64,000 bases of DNA from Methanobacteriota archaeon (GTDB taxonomy: Archaea; Thermoplasmatota; Poseidoniia; Poseidoniales; Thalassarchaeaceae), in the NCBI GenBank assembly GCA_002716085.1, contig PAYZ01000017.1, forward strand, positions 12,925-76,924. Direction: 5' to 3'. A program made the translations under genes and the position numbers. The notes beneath the pieces were generated by a model. That model had not been told where the DNA came from, made no database searches, and saw only the letters and a program-made list of their open reading frames with translations. Shown here in pieces: positions 18,901-28,200 of the stretch (position 1 is the stretch's first letter; the number at the start of each line of letters is the position of its first letter).

Positions 18901-21670
18901 CGTCAGCGTCTTGAGAAGCGTCATCTGGGTTGTTTGGATCCAATGTCCATTGGTTTCCACCAGTGAATGTGTCCCCTATCCACCTCCTATGCTCAATCTC
19001 CCAGCCATCTGGCATCCCATCTCCATCGGAGTCCGGGTTTGTAGGGTCAGAAGGAGTATCGCTGGCACCGCTTGAGCCGGATCCTTGCCATCCACCAAGA
19101 TATACTTCTTTCGCTGCCTTACCTACTTCGGTGTCACATAAGTATTGATCATTAAGATAATGGCAATCGAAGTTTGAGGACTCGATGAACCACCCCCAGT
19201 ACTCTTCACCGTCGCTTAGACCATCGCCGTCAGTATCAGAAACCCTAGGATCAGTGCCATTTAGGCCCTGATCCGATGGCGAGACGAACCTGAATTCATC
19301 CAAATTGCTCCAAGCCCTGTCGAATCCAAAGCCCCCTATGCTACCGATTGATACTCCATCTGAGTCATGATCCCTATATCCATCAAATGGGTCAGTGGGA
19401 TCAAGCCCATATGCAAATTCCCATCCATCATCCATGCCATCTAAATCAGAATCATTGGAATTGGGATTCATTGGAGCTATGTTCATAAAATTCCCAGGGG
19501 AAACACCGAAGAAAATCCACTCTTCACCATCTACTTCAAGTGTGTCCATTGATGTTACTAAGCCTGGAATTTCTGTCTGATTTAGGAATTCTCCGAGAAT
19601 CCCATTTGATCCACCCTCAAGGCACCAAGTACCGTCTCTAGATCCTAGTACGACCATTCCATCGAGAGGGAGGATTGAGTGAATGTCGTTTGCACCAGAT
19701 AATAATCCTTCGAGATTTAGCATCCGTTCACTGTCGAATGCCTGCTTCGGTTGGGAAATAATGAGGTCCATAGTAACTAGATGTAGGCCCCCTCCCATTC
19801 CAAACCACACATCATCTGATCCTTGTTCGGATTCCTCGACGAAAATTGTGTTCACTGATGAAGTTCTTGACCAATCGAGAATATCTTGGTTTACGAATTC
19901 TTCAGCGTTGCTCCTATCAAAAATCCACCATGGCAGACCAATTGCTTCTGTTCCATCAGTAGAATTCCATGCAATTAATCCTAAGTCAGTGCCCACAAAC
20001 AAAAGAGGTGGCCTACCGAATATTTTTGCATGTGCTGCTGATTTGACAGTTGCATTTGAGCTTGAAAGTAGTGACGAAAGTGTTTCCACATTTTCTAGGT
20101 TTAAATTCTGGAGATCGTTTTCCACCTGCAATACCGTCCTCCAAGCACTATCCCCACCAAATAAGAGTAATGGGCGAGAGTCTGACTGAGACTGAAGAGG
20201 CAACAATACCGTGATTTCCCCTATTGCCTGAGTAGAAATCTCGTCGATTAGTGGCAGACCGTTTTCCATTGGGATAGTGTGGAAACCGATATTTGACCCA
20301 AGTAGTAGGGATTCTGCATTACCTAGGGGGTTTCTAATCATGGTTTGCAACTCAATTCCATGGGGTACCTGAAATGAAGAAGTCGTCCCTCTGAATGGAT
20401 CCAATACAGTCACGGAATACTTGGTCCCAATAATTAGTCTCTCTCTGGCTTGATCAGAAATCACAGTGTGAACGGAAGGATCTATCAATCTGACTGCTGT
20501 TGAGTGATCGATTGAAATCATTTCATCGCTCTGTGATGATACCTTAACGCCTCTGAGTCCTGGAATTACACCAGTAGAATCATCGAAGTCAACCATGAAT
20601 TCTTCGTAATTACTGAATGACTCGCCCCAATGAGATGTTGCAATAGTGACATCTTGTGTAATGAATCCGTCCTTGTCTAGGTCCCACCCATCTTGGTCAT
20701 TGTCCAGAATAGCATCACTTGCGTTAAGAGGGTCCAATCCATGGTGCGATTCCCATCCATCGGGAATCCCATCCCCCCTAATGTCGAGCGGGATATGGGC
20801 GACTTGGTCCCAAACGAAAAAGTCCGAGTCTGAGAATCGTGGATCACTACCCAACCAGCCCGAAGATCCAGTTGGCCTTTCATATTGGGTCTGGCAGGAG
20901 TCTTCGGAGAGCCCTTCGATATCCCCCCAACACCAGAGTCCATCCCTCTCAGTAATCCAATCATCAGGGGTTCCATACAGATATTCCTCGGAATTCGTGA
21001 ACATTTCTCCTTCGTCAATATGTCCATCTCCGTTGAAATCAAATCCATCCCCGCATCCCCAGCTGAAGTCGGCCTCGCACCGATCGAAATCCACGATTTC
21101 GTCAATTGGGTCTAGTGGGTCAAAGAATCTACAATCCCAGAAGTTTTTCTGACTTAGTGGATCGTTTGGATTGTTTCTGTAAAGGCCCCCAACAGTGCAC
21201 ATGTGGACTTCGTATCCATCGGGAATGCCATCGCCATCAGTATCTGATGATCTCGGGTCGAGATACTCCCTAAGGCCCGATTCAGTTTCTTCAGGAGGCT
21301 TTCCTGTAAGGCCAGTCCTCTCTTCAAAGCAGAAATCTAGAGTATACGGCCAGCAATACTCCTGGAGGGCAGTGAGGCCATCTCTATCTAGATCGGAGAT
21401 GTTGTCAGTTGAGTCAGATGGATCCAAGCCACCTATTGATTTCTGGAATGTTGGTGTTTCGATTTTGAGTTCTTCTCCGAAGATTACCTCGTAAAGATCT
21501 GGGATTAAGTCCCCGTCTTGATCGGTAACTGGAGACTCCGTCCCTTCTGCTTCATTTGGATCGGTAGATGAAACTGGGGATTGTGGTCGCGTCTGAGAAA
21601 CGAATGCCAAACTGGAAATTACTAAGAGCGAGATTACTAAGGCTGTCTGCTTCCGACGCATTCGCACCAC
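15953..21670 (-). CDS. Giant exported protein (1905 aa) with about a dozen TSP3/Ca-binding DxDxDGxxDGWE repeats and a central propeller-like region
   Basis: Signal peptide MRRKQTALVISLLVISSLAFVSQTRP; repeated DSDGDGMPDGWEF...W.LNP...D.D.DG units. Confidence 0.85.
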   Translation of the reverse strand: MVRMRRKQTALVISLLVISSLAFVSQTRPQSPVSSTDPNEAEGTESPVTDQDGDLIPDLYEVIFGEELKIETPTFQKSIGGLDPSDSTDNISDLDRDGLTALQEYCWPYTLDFCFEERTGLTGKPPEETESGLREYLDPRSSDTDGDGIPDGYEVHMCTVGGLYRNNPNDPLSQKNFWDCRFFDPLDPIDEIVDFDRCEADFSWGCGDGFDFNGDGHIDEGEMFTNSEEYLYGTPDDWITERDGLWCWGDIEGLSEDSCQTQYERPTGSSGWLGSDPRFSDSDFFVWDQVAHIPLDIRGDGIPDGWESHHGLDPLNASDAILDNDQDGWDLDKDGFITQDVTIATSHWGESFSNYEEFMVDFDDSTGVIPGLRGVKVSSQSDEMISIDHSTAVRLIDPSVHTVISDQARERLIIGTKYSVTVLDPFRGTTSSFQVPHGIELQTMIRNPLGNAESLLLGSNIGFHTIPMENGLPLIDEISTQAIGEITVLLPLQSQSDSRPLLLFGGDSAWRTVLQVENDLQNLNLENVETLSSLLSSSNATVKSAAHAKIFGRPPLLFVGTDLGLIAWNSTDGTEAIGLPWWIFDRSNAEEFVNQDILDWSRTSSVNTIFVEESEQGSDDVWFGMGGGLHLVTMDLIISQPKQAFDSERMLNLEGLLSGANDIHSILPLDGMVVLGSRDGTWCLEGGSNGILGEFLNQTEIPGLVTSMDTLEVDGEEWIFFGVSPGNFMNIAPMNPNSNDSDLDGMDDGWEFAYGLDPTDPFDGYRDHDSDGVSIGSIGGFGFDRAWSNLDEFRFVSPSDQGLNGTDPRVSDTDGDGLSDGEEYWGWFIESSNFDCHYLNDQYLCDTEVGKAAKEVYLGGWQGSGSSGASDTPSDPTNPDSDGDGMPDGWEIEHRRWIGDTFTGGNQWTLDPNNPDDASQDADGDGLSNLCEYQWERLLTKSLSTGIPSHGESSEALQSWIPTDPNSKDSDSDSLPDGWEARYSCNWPASSAGINPMNGSDSLNNPDGDGFDVNMNGELELEEAFVNWFEYHIKSEIILENSTQSGTPYPENMTTKLAHSSWEGLAQDSFGARIGSEYQSQWGGLPTHDIGSSDPLSSDSDKDGMPDGWEFFHARWGLFESEWTINPVNGFDGLGDPDLDGMSNWEEYNSIDSIISETDRSVSSPQFYLTDAAGALLETPWIGAESALSFGHFISEEQSRITGNSGDPNNPDTDGDGLLDGIELIFTSWNATDEVWTLNPLVPDDGNYDSDGDGIRDITELNLTSNLPLNGESFPPGAPTFGSESRAINELAFESRIYRILFSKEGRAHLGMDQYLEWKSGTPPKPMLESIFGITDPKDADSDRDGMSDGYEYWFSEWDLEENRWTMNPLTDSDVDIDSDEDSFDCDGDGEISESEKFDNLAEHDSRWFGKRIEVGNSPNGTPTVSYGSDAVTAMVEEIGISYDSAWGRLYSIFSTKSVESSDKVGLINQHDPENFNKSLLGISDPTDEDSDRDGMPDGWEFCFSVYSEVLPVNSFRWSLNPVNPLDVDYDPDSDGWLDREISDTPAIQGKWEGREFLPYSEDQQIANAANSLYFTNKMEFENGTGPLDPDSDSDSIVMRPVFVNGVVTEYVQDTALFDGKELFKFGTNPLDNDTDGDMMPDFYEYYRGWNETNDNWSSFMKIKVQWQEVSPQNWKPIDISNGQITRPSLDWTWFVHDPTDPGDAALDPDNDGEWECSGSGCTYVPYNNFQEYYAVVNATLSSPSVVRASTLFDCSGADVEEWWQLRETLLGTCSGSNSVSTNYLRINRINDEDSLFALVINDNDSDYQEVNSSDDLVYVNGAWTDDYNRLAGDMFHLPNPGLGEYAYGWWILDIDGDLVADGTDPANWDTDGDWLNDFFEIDDDLLDGIRGNSGSPIRYDDRTT

Positions 21671-21797
21671 TGATGCGATTTTCTCGACTTGCGGTACTTA
21701 TCATGATGGTGGAGCGAAGTTCGTACAATGCTCGATAGATTGTCCCCGGAGATTATTCCGGGCTTGATAATCCCAATTATCGGAGCAAGTTTATGGA

Positions 21798-22640
21798 TTG
21801 GTTCAAAGGGTGCACATATCCGGGTTAGGGCATATGGGAATTGGCATCACACATCTTGGCTCTGGAAGTCGCGGAAATGCCACATTGCTGAGTTCAAATG
21901 ACTGCAACGTTCTAGTTGACTGCGGCTTTAGCCTAAGGCAGACAGAAAAGAGGTTGAATTTAGTAGGAATTGAGCCAGAGTCGATAGAAGCAATAGTTGT
22001 TACCCACCACCACAAGGATCATTCTAAATCCGCACTTAACGCTTCCAAGAAGTGGGGATCTTCCCTATTCTGCAACAATGGTACTGCCGCAAGAATGGGT
22101 TGGTCCCCGCTAGAAGAGTGCATCACATTTGGAAACCTAGAAAGAGTTGAGTTCTCATCCAAATTGAGCATGTTGGCAATTCCGGTTCCTCACGATGATT
22201 CTGACAACGTGGCCCTGATAGCGAGCGATCGTTCAGGAGATAGAGCTGCGATTGTTACCGACCTTGGGGAGGCTACTAATGATCTACTAGACCATCTGTC
22301 GGGCTGTAAACACATATCCATTGAGGCGAATTATGATCATTCTAGATTGATTAATGGGCCATATCCGGATTCCCTGAAGAGGAGAATCACCGGCAGGGGA
22401 GGTCACCTCTCCAATACACAGACGGCACAGATTCTAAGAAAGGTGGTGCACAGCAAACTGGAAAGTCTAGTTTTGTGCCACCTCTCTGAGAAGAATAACG
22501 CCCCACATCTTGCCGAAAGTGAAGTCCTTCATTCTATAGGGGATGAATTCGATGGGAGCGTGTCAATTGCTAGCCAGAAAGGGCCAGAATTCAGTAATTG
22601 GACAGGTCAAATAGACCCACTCAGGCTGGCTATAGCTTGA
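21798..22640 (+). CDS. Metallo-beta-lactamase fold hydrolase (YycJ/VicX-like); start probably at an internal ATG
   Basis: THLGSGSRGNATLL, LVDCGFSLRQTEKRL, VVTHHHKDHS, ATNDLLDHLSGCKHISIEANYD, CHLSEKNN. Confidence 0.85.
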   Translation: MVQRVHISGLGHMGIGITHLGSGSRGNATLLSSNDCNVLVDCGFSLRQTEKRLNLVGIEPESIEAIVVTHHHKDHSKSALNASKKWGSSLFCNNGTAARMGWSPLEECITFGNLERVEFSSKLSMLAIPVPHDDSDNVALIASDRSGDRAAIVTDLGEATNDLLDHLSGCKHISIEANYDHSRLINGPYPDSLKRRITGRGGHLSNTQTAQILRKVVHSKLESLVLCHLSEKNNAPHLAESEVLHSIGDEFDGSVSIASQKGPEFSNWTGQIDPLRLAIA

Positions 22641-25178
22641 CTACTTGCCCATAACCGCTCGGTGCACAGAGTTCTGTACTTCCCTCATCCTATCCACTGC
22701 TCCGAGTTCCCTGAACAGTGAAAGAGATCTCTGAAGGTAGCTCATCCTCTGGGACTTATCTGTTTCGACTTCTCCCAGTCTAGCTAACAATTCCCCCTGC
22801 AGCATCCTGAAGTCGTTAGATTCCGCGACAGCGAGGCCGTTTAGGTAGTGCTCTGCCGCCTCCTCCCTCCTTCCTGCGTCTAGAAGAACTTGACCAAGTA
22901 GCATCTCAACTTCAACAGTGCTTTGGGGGTCGTTTAGATCTGAGAGAGTATCCAGGGCACCAGAATAGTGTAGTAAAGCGAGTTCATTGTCAGAGATCTT
23001 GGCGTAATACCTACCAAGTACGGCCCTAGACCTGGCATGTAGGAAGTCCTGATTGGAGTCTTTCGTTTCTTCGTAAGCGGAAAGTGCGTGCTCCCTAGCT
23101 CTATCCAGCTCACCCATCTCAATGAATGCAGAAGCCAGCCTTATTCTAGCATCATTAAGCTCCGGGTCTTCCTCCTTCTCCAGAAGTTCCTCAACGTTTC
23201 CGTAAACCTCCATAGCTCTACGAGTATCTTTTCTTCTTCTGAAAATATGCCCCATGTTGTTGTAGGTTCGAGCTGCTCCAATTGCGTCTCTAATTTCAAT
23301 CTGGATCCTTAGGGCATTTCGATGTAACTCAAGAGCATCTTCCATCGCCCCCCTCTTGACTGCGATGTCAGCCCTAGCAGATAGAAGTCTAGCTAGTTCC
23401 AAGCTTGGTTCTCTGGATGAGATATGTTTTGTAGCAGCATCGTATTCCTCTTCTGCTTCATCCCACCTACCCTGAATGGTCAGAATATCGCCTCTTAATT
23501 CCCTGATTAGTCCCCAACTATTTGCATCTAAGTCTCCACTTTCTAGAGAGTTAAGAATTGAAAGTAGCTCAGTGTGGCCCGAACTTACAAGACCCCTCCC
23601 CTCAGTAAGGAGAACTTCAGTCAGGCCCTCCTCGTCCCCAGAATTCCTAAGGTGGTAAATGAATTCAATTCTGTCAGCTGCACTTTCTTTCTTCCCCCTG
23701 TACCAATTAACTGCTGCTGAATGGAGATCATACTTCATTTCATTGTCCATGGATCGCATTAGGAACTCCCTGACTAAATCGTGAACGTCGTAGTTCTCTA
23801 TGTCGGACTGTCTTGCTAGTCCTTTTTCGACTAGTTCGTCAAGTAGATCCACCTCTTCCTCGACTTGGTGTATTGCCTGAGTTGGCACTGGTTCCCTAAA
23901 TACAGCAATTGCCCCAAGGAGTCTTTTTTCTGGAGCGGAAAGGCGACTGAAGATTTCCTTCTCTACGAATGCCTCTAGAGTTGCGTGGAAAGTTTCTGCT
24001 ACGTTTCCTCTATTGATTAGTTCCAGAATAAGTGGGTGACCTCGAGAAAGCGAGTAAATGTGGGAAAACTGATCGGAGTCGATTTTTGGCATCGCTGTGA
24101 GGATTTGCCTGCTTGATTCTTCATCGAGGCCTTGCAGAGGCATCACTAGTGTGACAATTTTTCCAGATTGATCCGACTCAGGAACAACCATTCTGAATGA
24201 CCTGGAGAACATTACAAGCCCAACTTGTTTCAAAGTATGAATCCTAAGGGTCAATTCACGGAGGATCCCATAGAGAGTATCGTCCCCTACCTTATGTAAG
24301 TCATCAATTACTATCAGAGAAGGAGAGTCTGATAGGCCAGATTCGATCAGATTAACGGCTAGTGTTGCCTGTGGTACGGCGGTCGATGCCAAGTAGTCGG
24401 AAAGATCATTGTGACCTATTGCTGATAGCCACTCTGCGCATGCCTCAAGGAAAGCCCTCGATCCCTCCCAATCTTGGCACCTGTGATATAGGAGGTTTCT
24501 TCTGTGAGTGAACCTATCAAGGATCTTTGTAGAGAGGGAGGTCTTGCCTATTCCGGCAATTCCGGGCACCAGAATTGAGGCTGACTTGTCTTCAAGAAGA
24601 TCAGCCATGACGTCAAGCTCCTTCTCTCTGCCATAGAAGCGCCGAGTTCTTGGGAGGTCGTTTAATGAAGAGACGAGTTGCTTTTCTATGTGCTTTGAGA
24701 GGTCTCTCTCAATGATCTCTGGAGTAAGGCCAGATAGGTCGATTGTTCCTGAATCATCCATATATCTTAGCATATCAACGTGCCTCAATGGTAGTTCTGT
24801 AGACTCCATGGACTCTGCGATAGATGTAGTTTCAGAACGCCCATCTGGATGAATAATTCTAACGGATGCCTCTGAAACTCTATCCCATATTTCATCTGCG
24901 ACTTTTGCTCCTTCATCGGTTAAGAAGTAGGCCTTCCTCTTCCTTGAGACTCCAGTAACATGTGCCTGACGTTCGATCAAATGGCCTGCTTCCCTCATTC
25001 CTGATATTGCCCTTGGAACATTTGAGCGAGCAATTGAGACGGCATTTGCGATGCCCATCTGAGAAAGGGCAAAAGGGACTTCGACTTTGTCGCTGTGATC
25101 AACATAATCGCTGAGGTGAAGAAAAATCCTCTCCTGCACCCCGGGGCGAGTATAAGCAACGGTTGCCATGACTATCAA
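22641..25178 (-). CDS. STAND-type NTPase with N-terminal winged-HTH and C-terminal TPR array
   Basis: wHTH (NVPRAISGMREAGHLIER...), RFYGREKELDVMADLL, Walker A VPGIAGIGKTSL, Walker B PSLIVIDDLH, multiple TPR units (GAARTYNNMGHIFRRRKDTRRAMEVY). Confidence 0.85.
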   Translation of the reverse strand: MIVMATVAYTRPGVQERIFLHLSDYVDHSDKVEVPFALSQMGIANAVSIARSNVPRAISGMREAGHLIERQAHVTGVSRKRKAYFLTDEGAKVADEIWDRVSEASVRIIHPDGRSETTSIAESMESTELPLRHVDMLRYMDDSGTIDLSGLTPEIIERDLSKHIEKQLVSSLNDLPRTRRFYGREKELDVMADLLEDKSASILVPGIAGIGKTSLSTKILDRFTHRRNLLYHRCQDWEGSRAFLEACAEWLSAIGHNDLSDYLASTAVPQATLAVNLIESGLSDSPSLIVIDDLHKVGDDTLYGILRELTLRIHTLKQVGLVMFSRSFRMVVPESDQSGKIVTLVMPLQGLDEESSRQILTAMPKIDSDQFSHIYSLSRGHPLILELINRGNVAETFHATLEAFVEKEIFSRLSAPEKRLLGAIAVFREPVPTQAIHQVEEEVDLLDELVEKGLARQSDIENYDVHDLVREFLMRSMDNEMKYDLHSAAVNWYRGKKESAADRIEFIYHLRNSGDEEGLTEVLLTEGRGLVSSGHTELLSILNSLESGDLDANSWGLIRELRGDILTIQGRWDEAEEEYDAATKHISSREPSLELARLLSARADIAVKRGAMEDALELHRNALRIQIEIRDAIGAARTYNNMGHIFRRRKDTRRAMEVYGNVEELLEKEEDPELNDARIRLASAFIEMGELDRAREHALSAYEETKDSNQDFLHARSRAVLGRYYAKISDNELALLHYSGALDTLSDLNDPQSTVEVEMLLGQVLLDAGRREEAAEHYLNGLAVAESNDFRMLQGELLARLGEVETDKSQRMSYLQRSLSLFRELGAVDRMREVQNSVHRAVMGK

Positions 25179-25221
25179 CCGTACTCATCACTCAATAATG
25201 TTAGTAGGTTGTGGTTCGCAG

Positions 25222-28200
25222 TTAGTTTTCATAATCGGGGTCAGGGACCCACTCCTCGGCAACAGAATCCCAAAGCCACCCGGGCTGGTCATCATACCTC
25301 TCCAGATGGTTGGTTTCGGCCGATTCAGATTCTTCCCACCATTTCTCATCAGTTTTTGACTTATGTCCTTCTTCGCCAAAATTTTCTTCGATCTGTGCTG
25401 GTTCCTTTGTTTGTTCTGAGTCTTCTTCATTTATCTCGATACCAATGAACCCTGTGAAATATGCCAACAGGGAAAGGGCGACTATTGCAACGAAGGCTAT
25501 TGCTCCAATGGCGAACCAATCGGTCGACTGGGGCAAGGGTTGGCCCTTCGAAATTGGTTCTACAACGGTAGTCTGGCCGCTATAGTCGAATTCCGGAGTT
25601 GATGATTCTTTAATGCGGGTCCCGGGAACGCCCAGCTCCCATGTTCCGTTTTCTGAGATGATTGTTGTATTAACCGGAACTCCTCCGATTAGCACCGAGA
25701 CTTGCTTTCCGGGAAGTCCTATTCCAGAGTACAATGCAACCTCCTGTTCATCAAACCAAGACTTCTCAGGCTCATTAATTGAGAATACCAGAGGAATGAC
25801 ATCGAAGTTTATCGGGTCTGAGTTTGCCTTTGAGTCCCAAGCATCGGTTGCGATGAAAATTACATTGCTCAGTGACCAAGTTTCCATGTCGTCGTCATAG
25901 TATAGCATGTCTGCTGGATCGAAACGAGCAACCCCATCAGAACCAACCCCCACTACCAGTTCGTGCATATCATCGTTGGGGGAAGAAATGTCATTGTATA
26001 CTGAGAAGAATTCGATGTCGTTATCCTCGTCGAAGAAGAAGTCTTTGAGATCGATCTCGACGGAGGTGCACTTGTCTACAGAATTGGATTCTGAGTCGCA
26101 ATAAAGGGTGATCTCACTATCCCAGTTCGAAGAGTCGAATGCTGGTTTATTGTTGCCAGCGTTTGGTGGGTTATCTGCGATAATCGTAACTTGTGACCAG
26201 TCGCTGAAATTCAACCCGTCATATGATCTGAATCTCAGTAGATACTCTGAGTCATGCCGGAGTTGCGTTGTGTCCCAAACTATCTCCCACTCACCGTCTT
26301 CTGAGAATTCGCTAGTACTAGTCTCGAAAACCAAAATGTAGTCGTTTGTAGCGTCTTTTACCTCCATGTCGACCCTGGTGACTTCCCCATCGAAGTCTCT
26401 GGCAATTCCACTGATTTGAGTGTCCAGGGAAGAAGAAATCCTCGTTTCCGAAATTGGCTGGTTAACGCTTATTGTTGGCCTGCTATTCCTGTGATCAATG
26501 GTGAGAGTAAGAACGACTGGTTGACATTCGTCAATTTCCCCGTCGCAGAAATCTGAATCTGAGGTCCAGATCGTGAAAGTGTAAGTCTCCAGTTCTCTTG
26601 GTCTTGTGCTGAAATCCCATTCCCAGTTCCAAGTTCCATCTTCATTAGTTTGCACTGGAGTGATAGTTTGGTAATTTGGGCCGTCTATCTGGAACCACAC
26701 TAGGCCTACGTCCTTGTTACATTCAGATGGGCACCCATAGGGATCTTGGGAAGACCCCTCGAACGCAATTGACCCGTCATCATGTTGAGAAAATGAGCTA
26801 GGCGTAGATACGAAGGTGGTTGGGGGTTGGGTGTTTAGTTTAATTGTCCTAGACACTATTGGGCTGTAGTCAATTCCATCAAACGCCCGGAACTCGAAAG
26901 TATAGTCGCCTTCCACAGCTAGTCCTTCTAGATCTATGGTGTAGAACCAATCCTTGTATGGATGATTAAATCTGGTAACCTCGCCGACCAATGCTCCGCT
27001 GTTGTCCACTGCAATTTCAGAGTCCTCCCAGGAGCTAGTGAAGGGGTTCTTGACCTGGACGTAGTGGACGAAGCCTCCTTGGTCCCATTGGGCCAGCTCG
27101 TCACTTGCATAGCTATTCGCTAGTTGGCCATCGTGAGCACTTCCTGTTATGTTTACTATCCTCCTGTATGAGTGCCCGTCCTGCTCAGTGACTTGCACGG
27201 AAGGAGCGGCGTTAACGAGGTGCGCGGTTTCTTGGAGTGAGTTTTCTTCTAGTATAAATTGTCCGCTATAGTACCCGAAACCAAACCTGTATGCCGTATA
27301 TCTGTAAAGGGACATCTCCCTAGTTCCCGCCGAATAGTCGCAACTGGGATCATTGGTGTCTATGACCAAGTCTCCGTCATTATCTATGCCATCCGAGCAG
27401 GAGTCCTCGAACTGGTCGTCTGCGAAGCCATCTGGATTATCCCCTCCCTGCAGGCCTCTAAAGTCTAGGTGAAAGTTTGATGGGAGTGCTATCCATGGGG
27501 TGAAGCCGTCTTCGAGAGTCTTTACTCGGTAGAGGTCGTTTCCTACGGCATCCTCTACAATTACCATGGCATCAGAAACCTTCTCACCTTCTATCAGAGT
27601 TTGGAATCTTACTAGTTCCGCCCTACTTACCTGGACGGCGTAGTGAGTAGGTTGGGTAGCAATCTTGATGTTGCCAAGGTTTAGATTAGTCAGGTTTGCG
27701 AATGTAAAGACTGTCGAGTTGTTGTCCATGCTGAGGCCGAGGGGGAAATTTCTAGGAGTCATATTTTTGCAATTGGCGCACTCCTTGACGGGGGTAGGCA
27801 GAATCTGACCTTGAAATCCATTATCCGGCCATGCTTCCTGGTCAGGCCAGGACAATCTGACGGGATATTCCCCTGTTGGAGGGGATGGAATGTACTCTGA
27901 CTGGGCAGTAATAGAGCTCTTTGTGACATTGTATGTGGACTCGACCTGGTTCCAGTTGTTTTCTGAGAAGTAAGCAAGAGATCCATACTGCTCTCTCTCA
28001 GCGTATCCCGTATCGAAGTTCTTAATCACGGCCCCTGTCTTCTGAACATCGAAGGAGTTCCTCTGGATATCCAATAGGGACCCGATGGCCCTGATTCCAT
28101 CGGCATTCCCTCCGGCACTAATCGTGTTGTCGTACATCGTAACTCCAGTAACATATGCATGGACCACAGGACAAGGGAATTGGCCGTCCCAGTGGGTATT

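Noticed and set aside
16755-21494. Many plus-strand ORFs rich in PSGIPSPSESE-type residues
   Set aside because: They are antisense readings of the DSDGDGMPDGWE repeats of the 1905-aa protein; low-complexity mirror ORFs.
15953-21670. Short-period repeats as a CRISPR-like array
   Set aside because: The repeats are protein-coding TSP3-like motifs in frame, not identical DNA repeats with unique spacers.
22641-25178. STAND NTPase as an antiviral (Avs-like) system
   Set aside because: It has a wHTH regulator N-terminus and no nuclease/TIR-type effector, and no neighbouring defence genes or mobile elements are seen.
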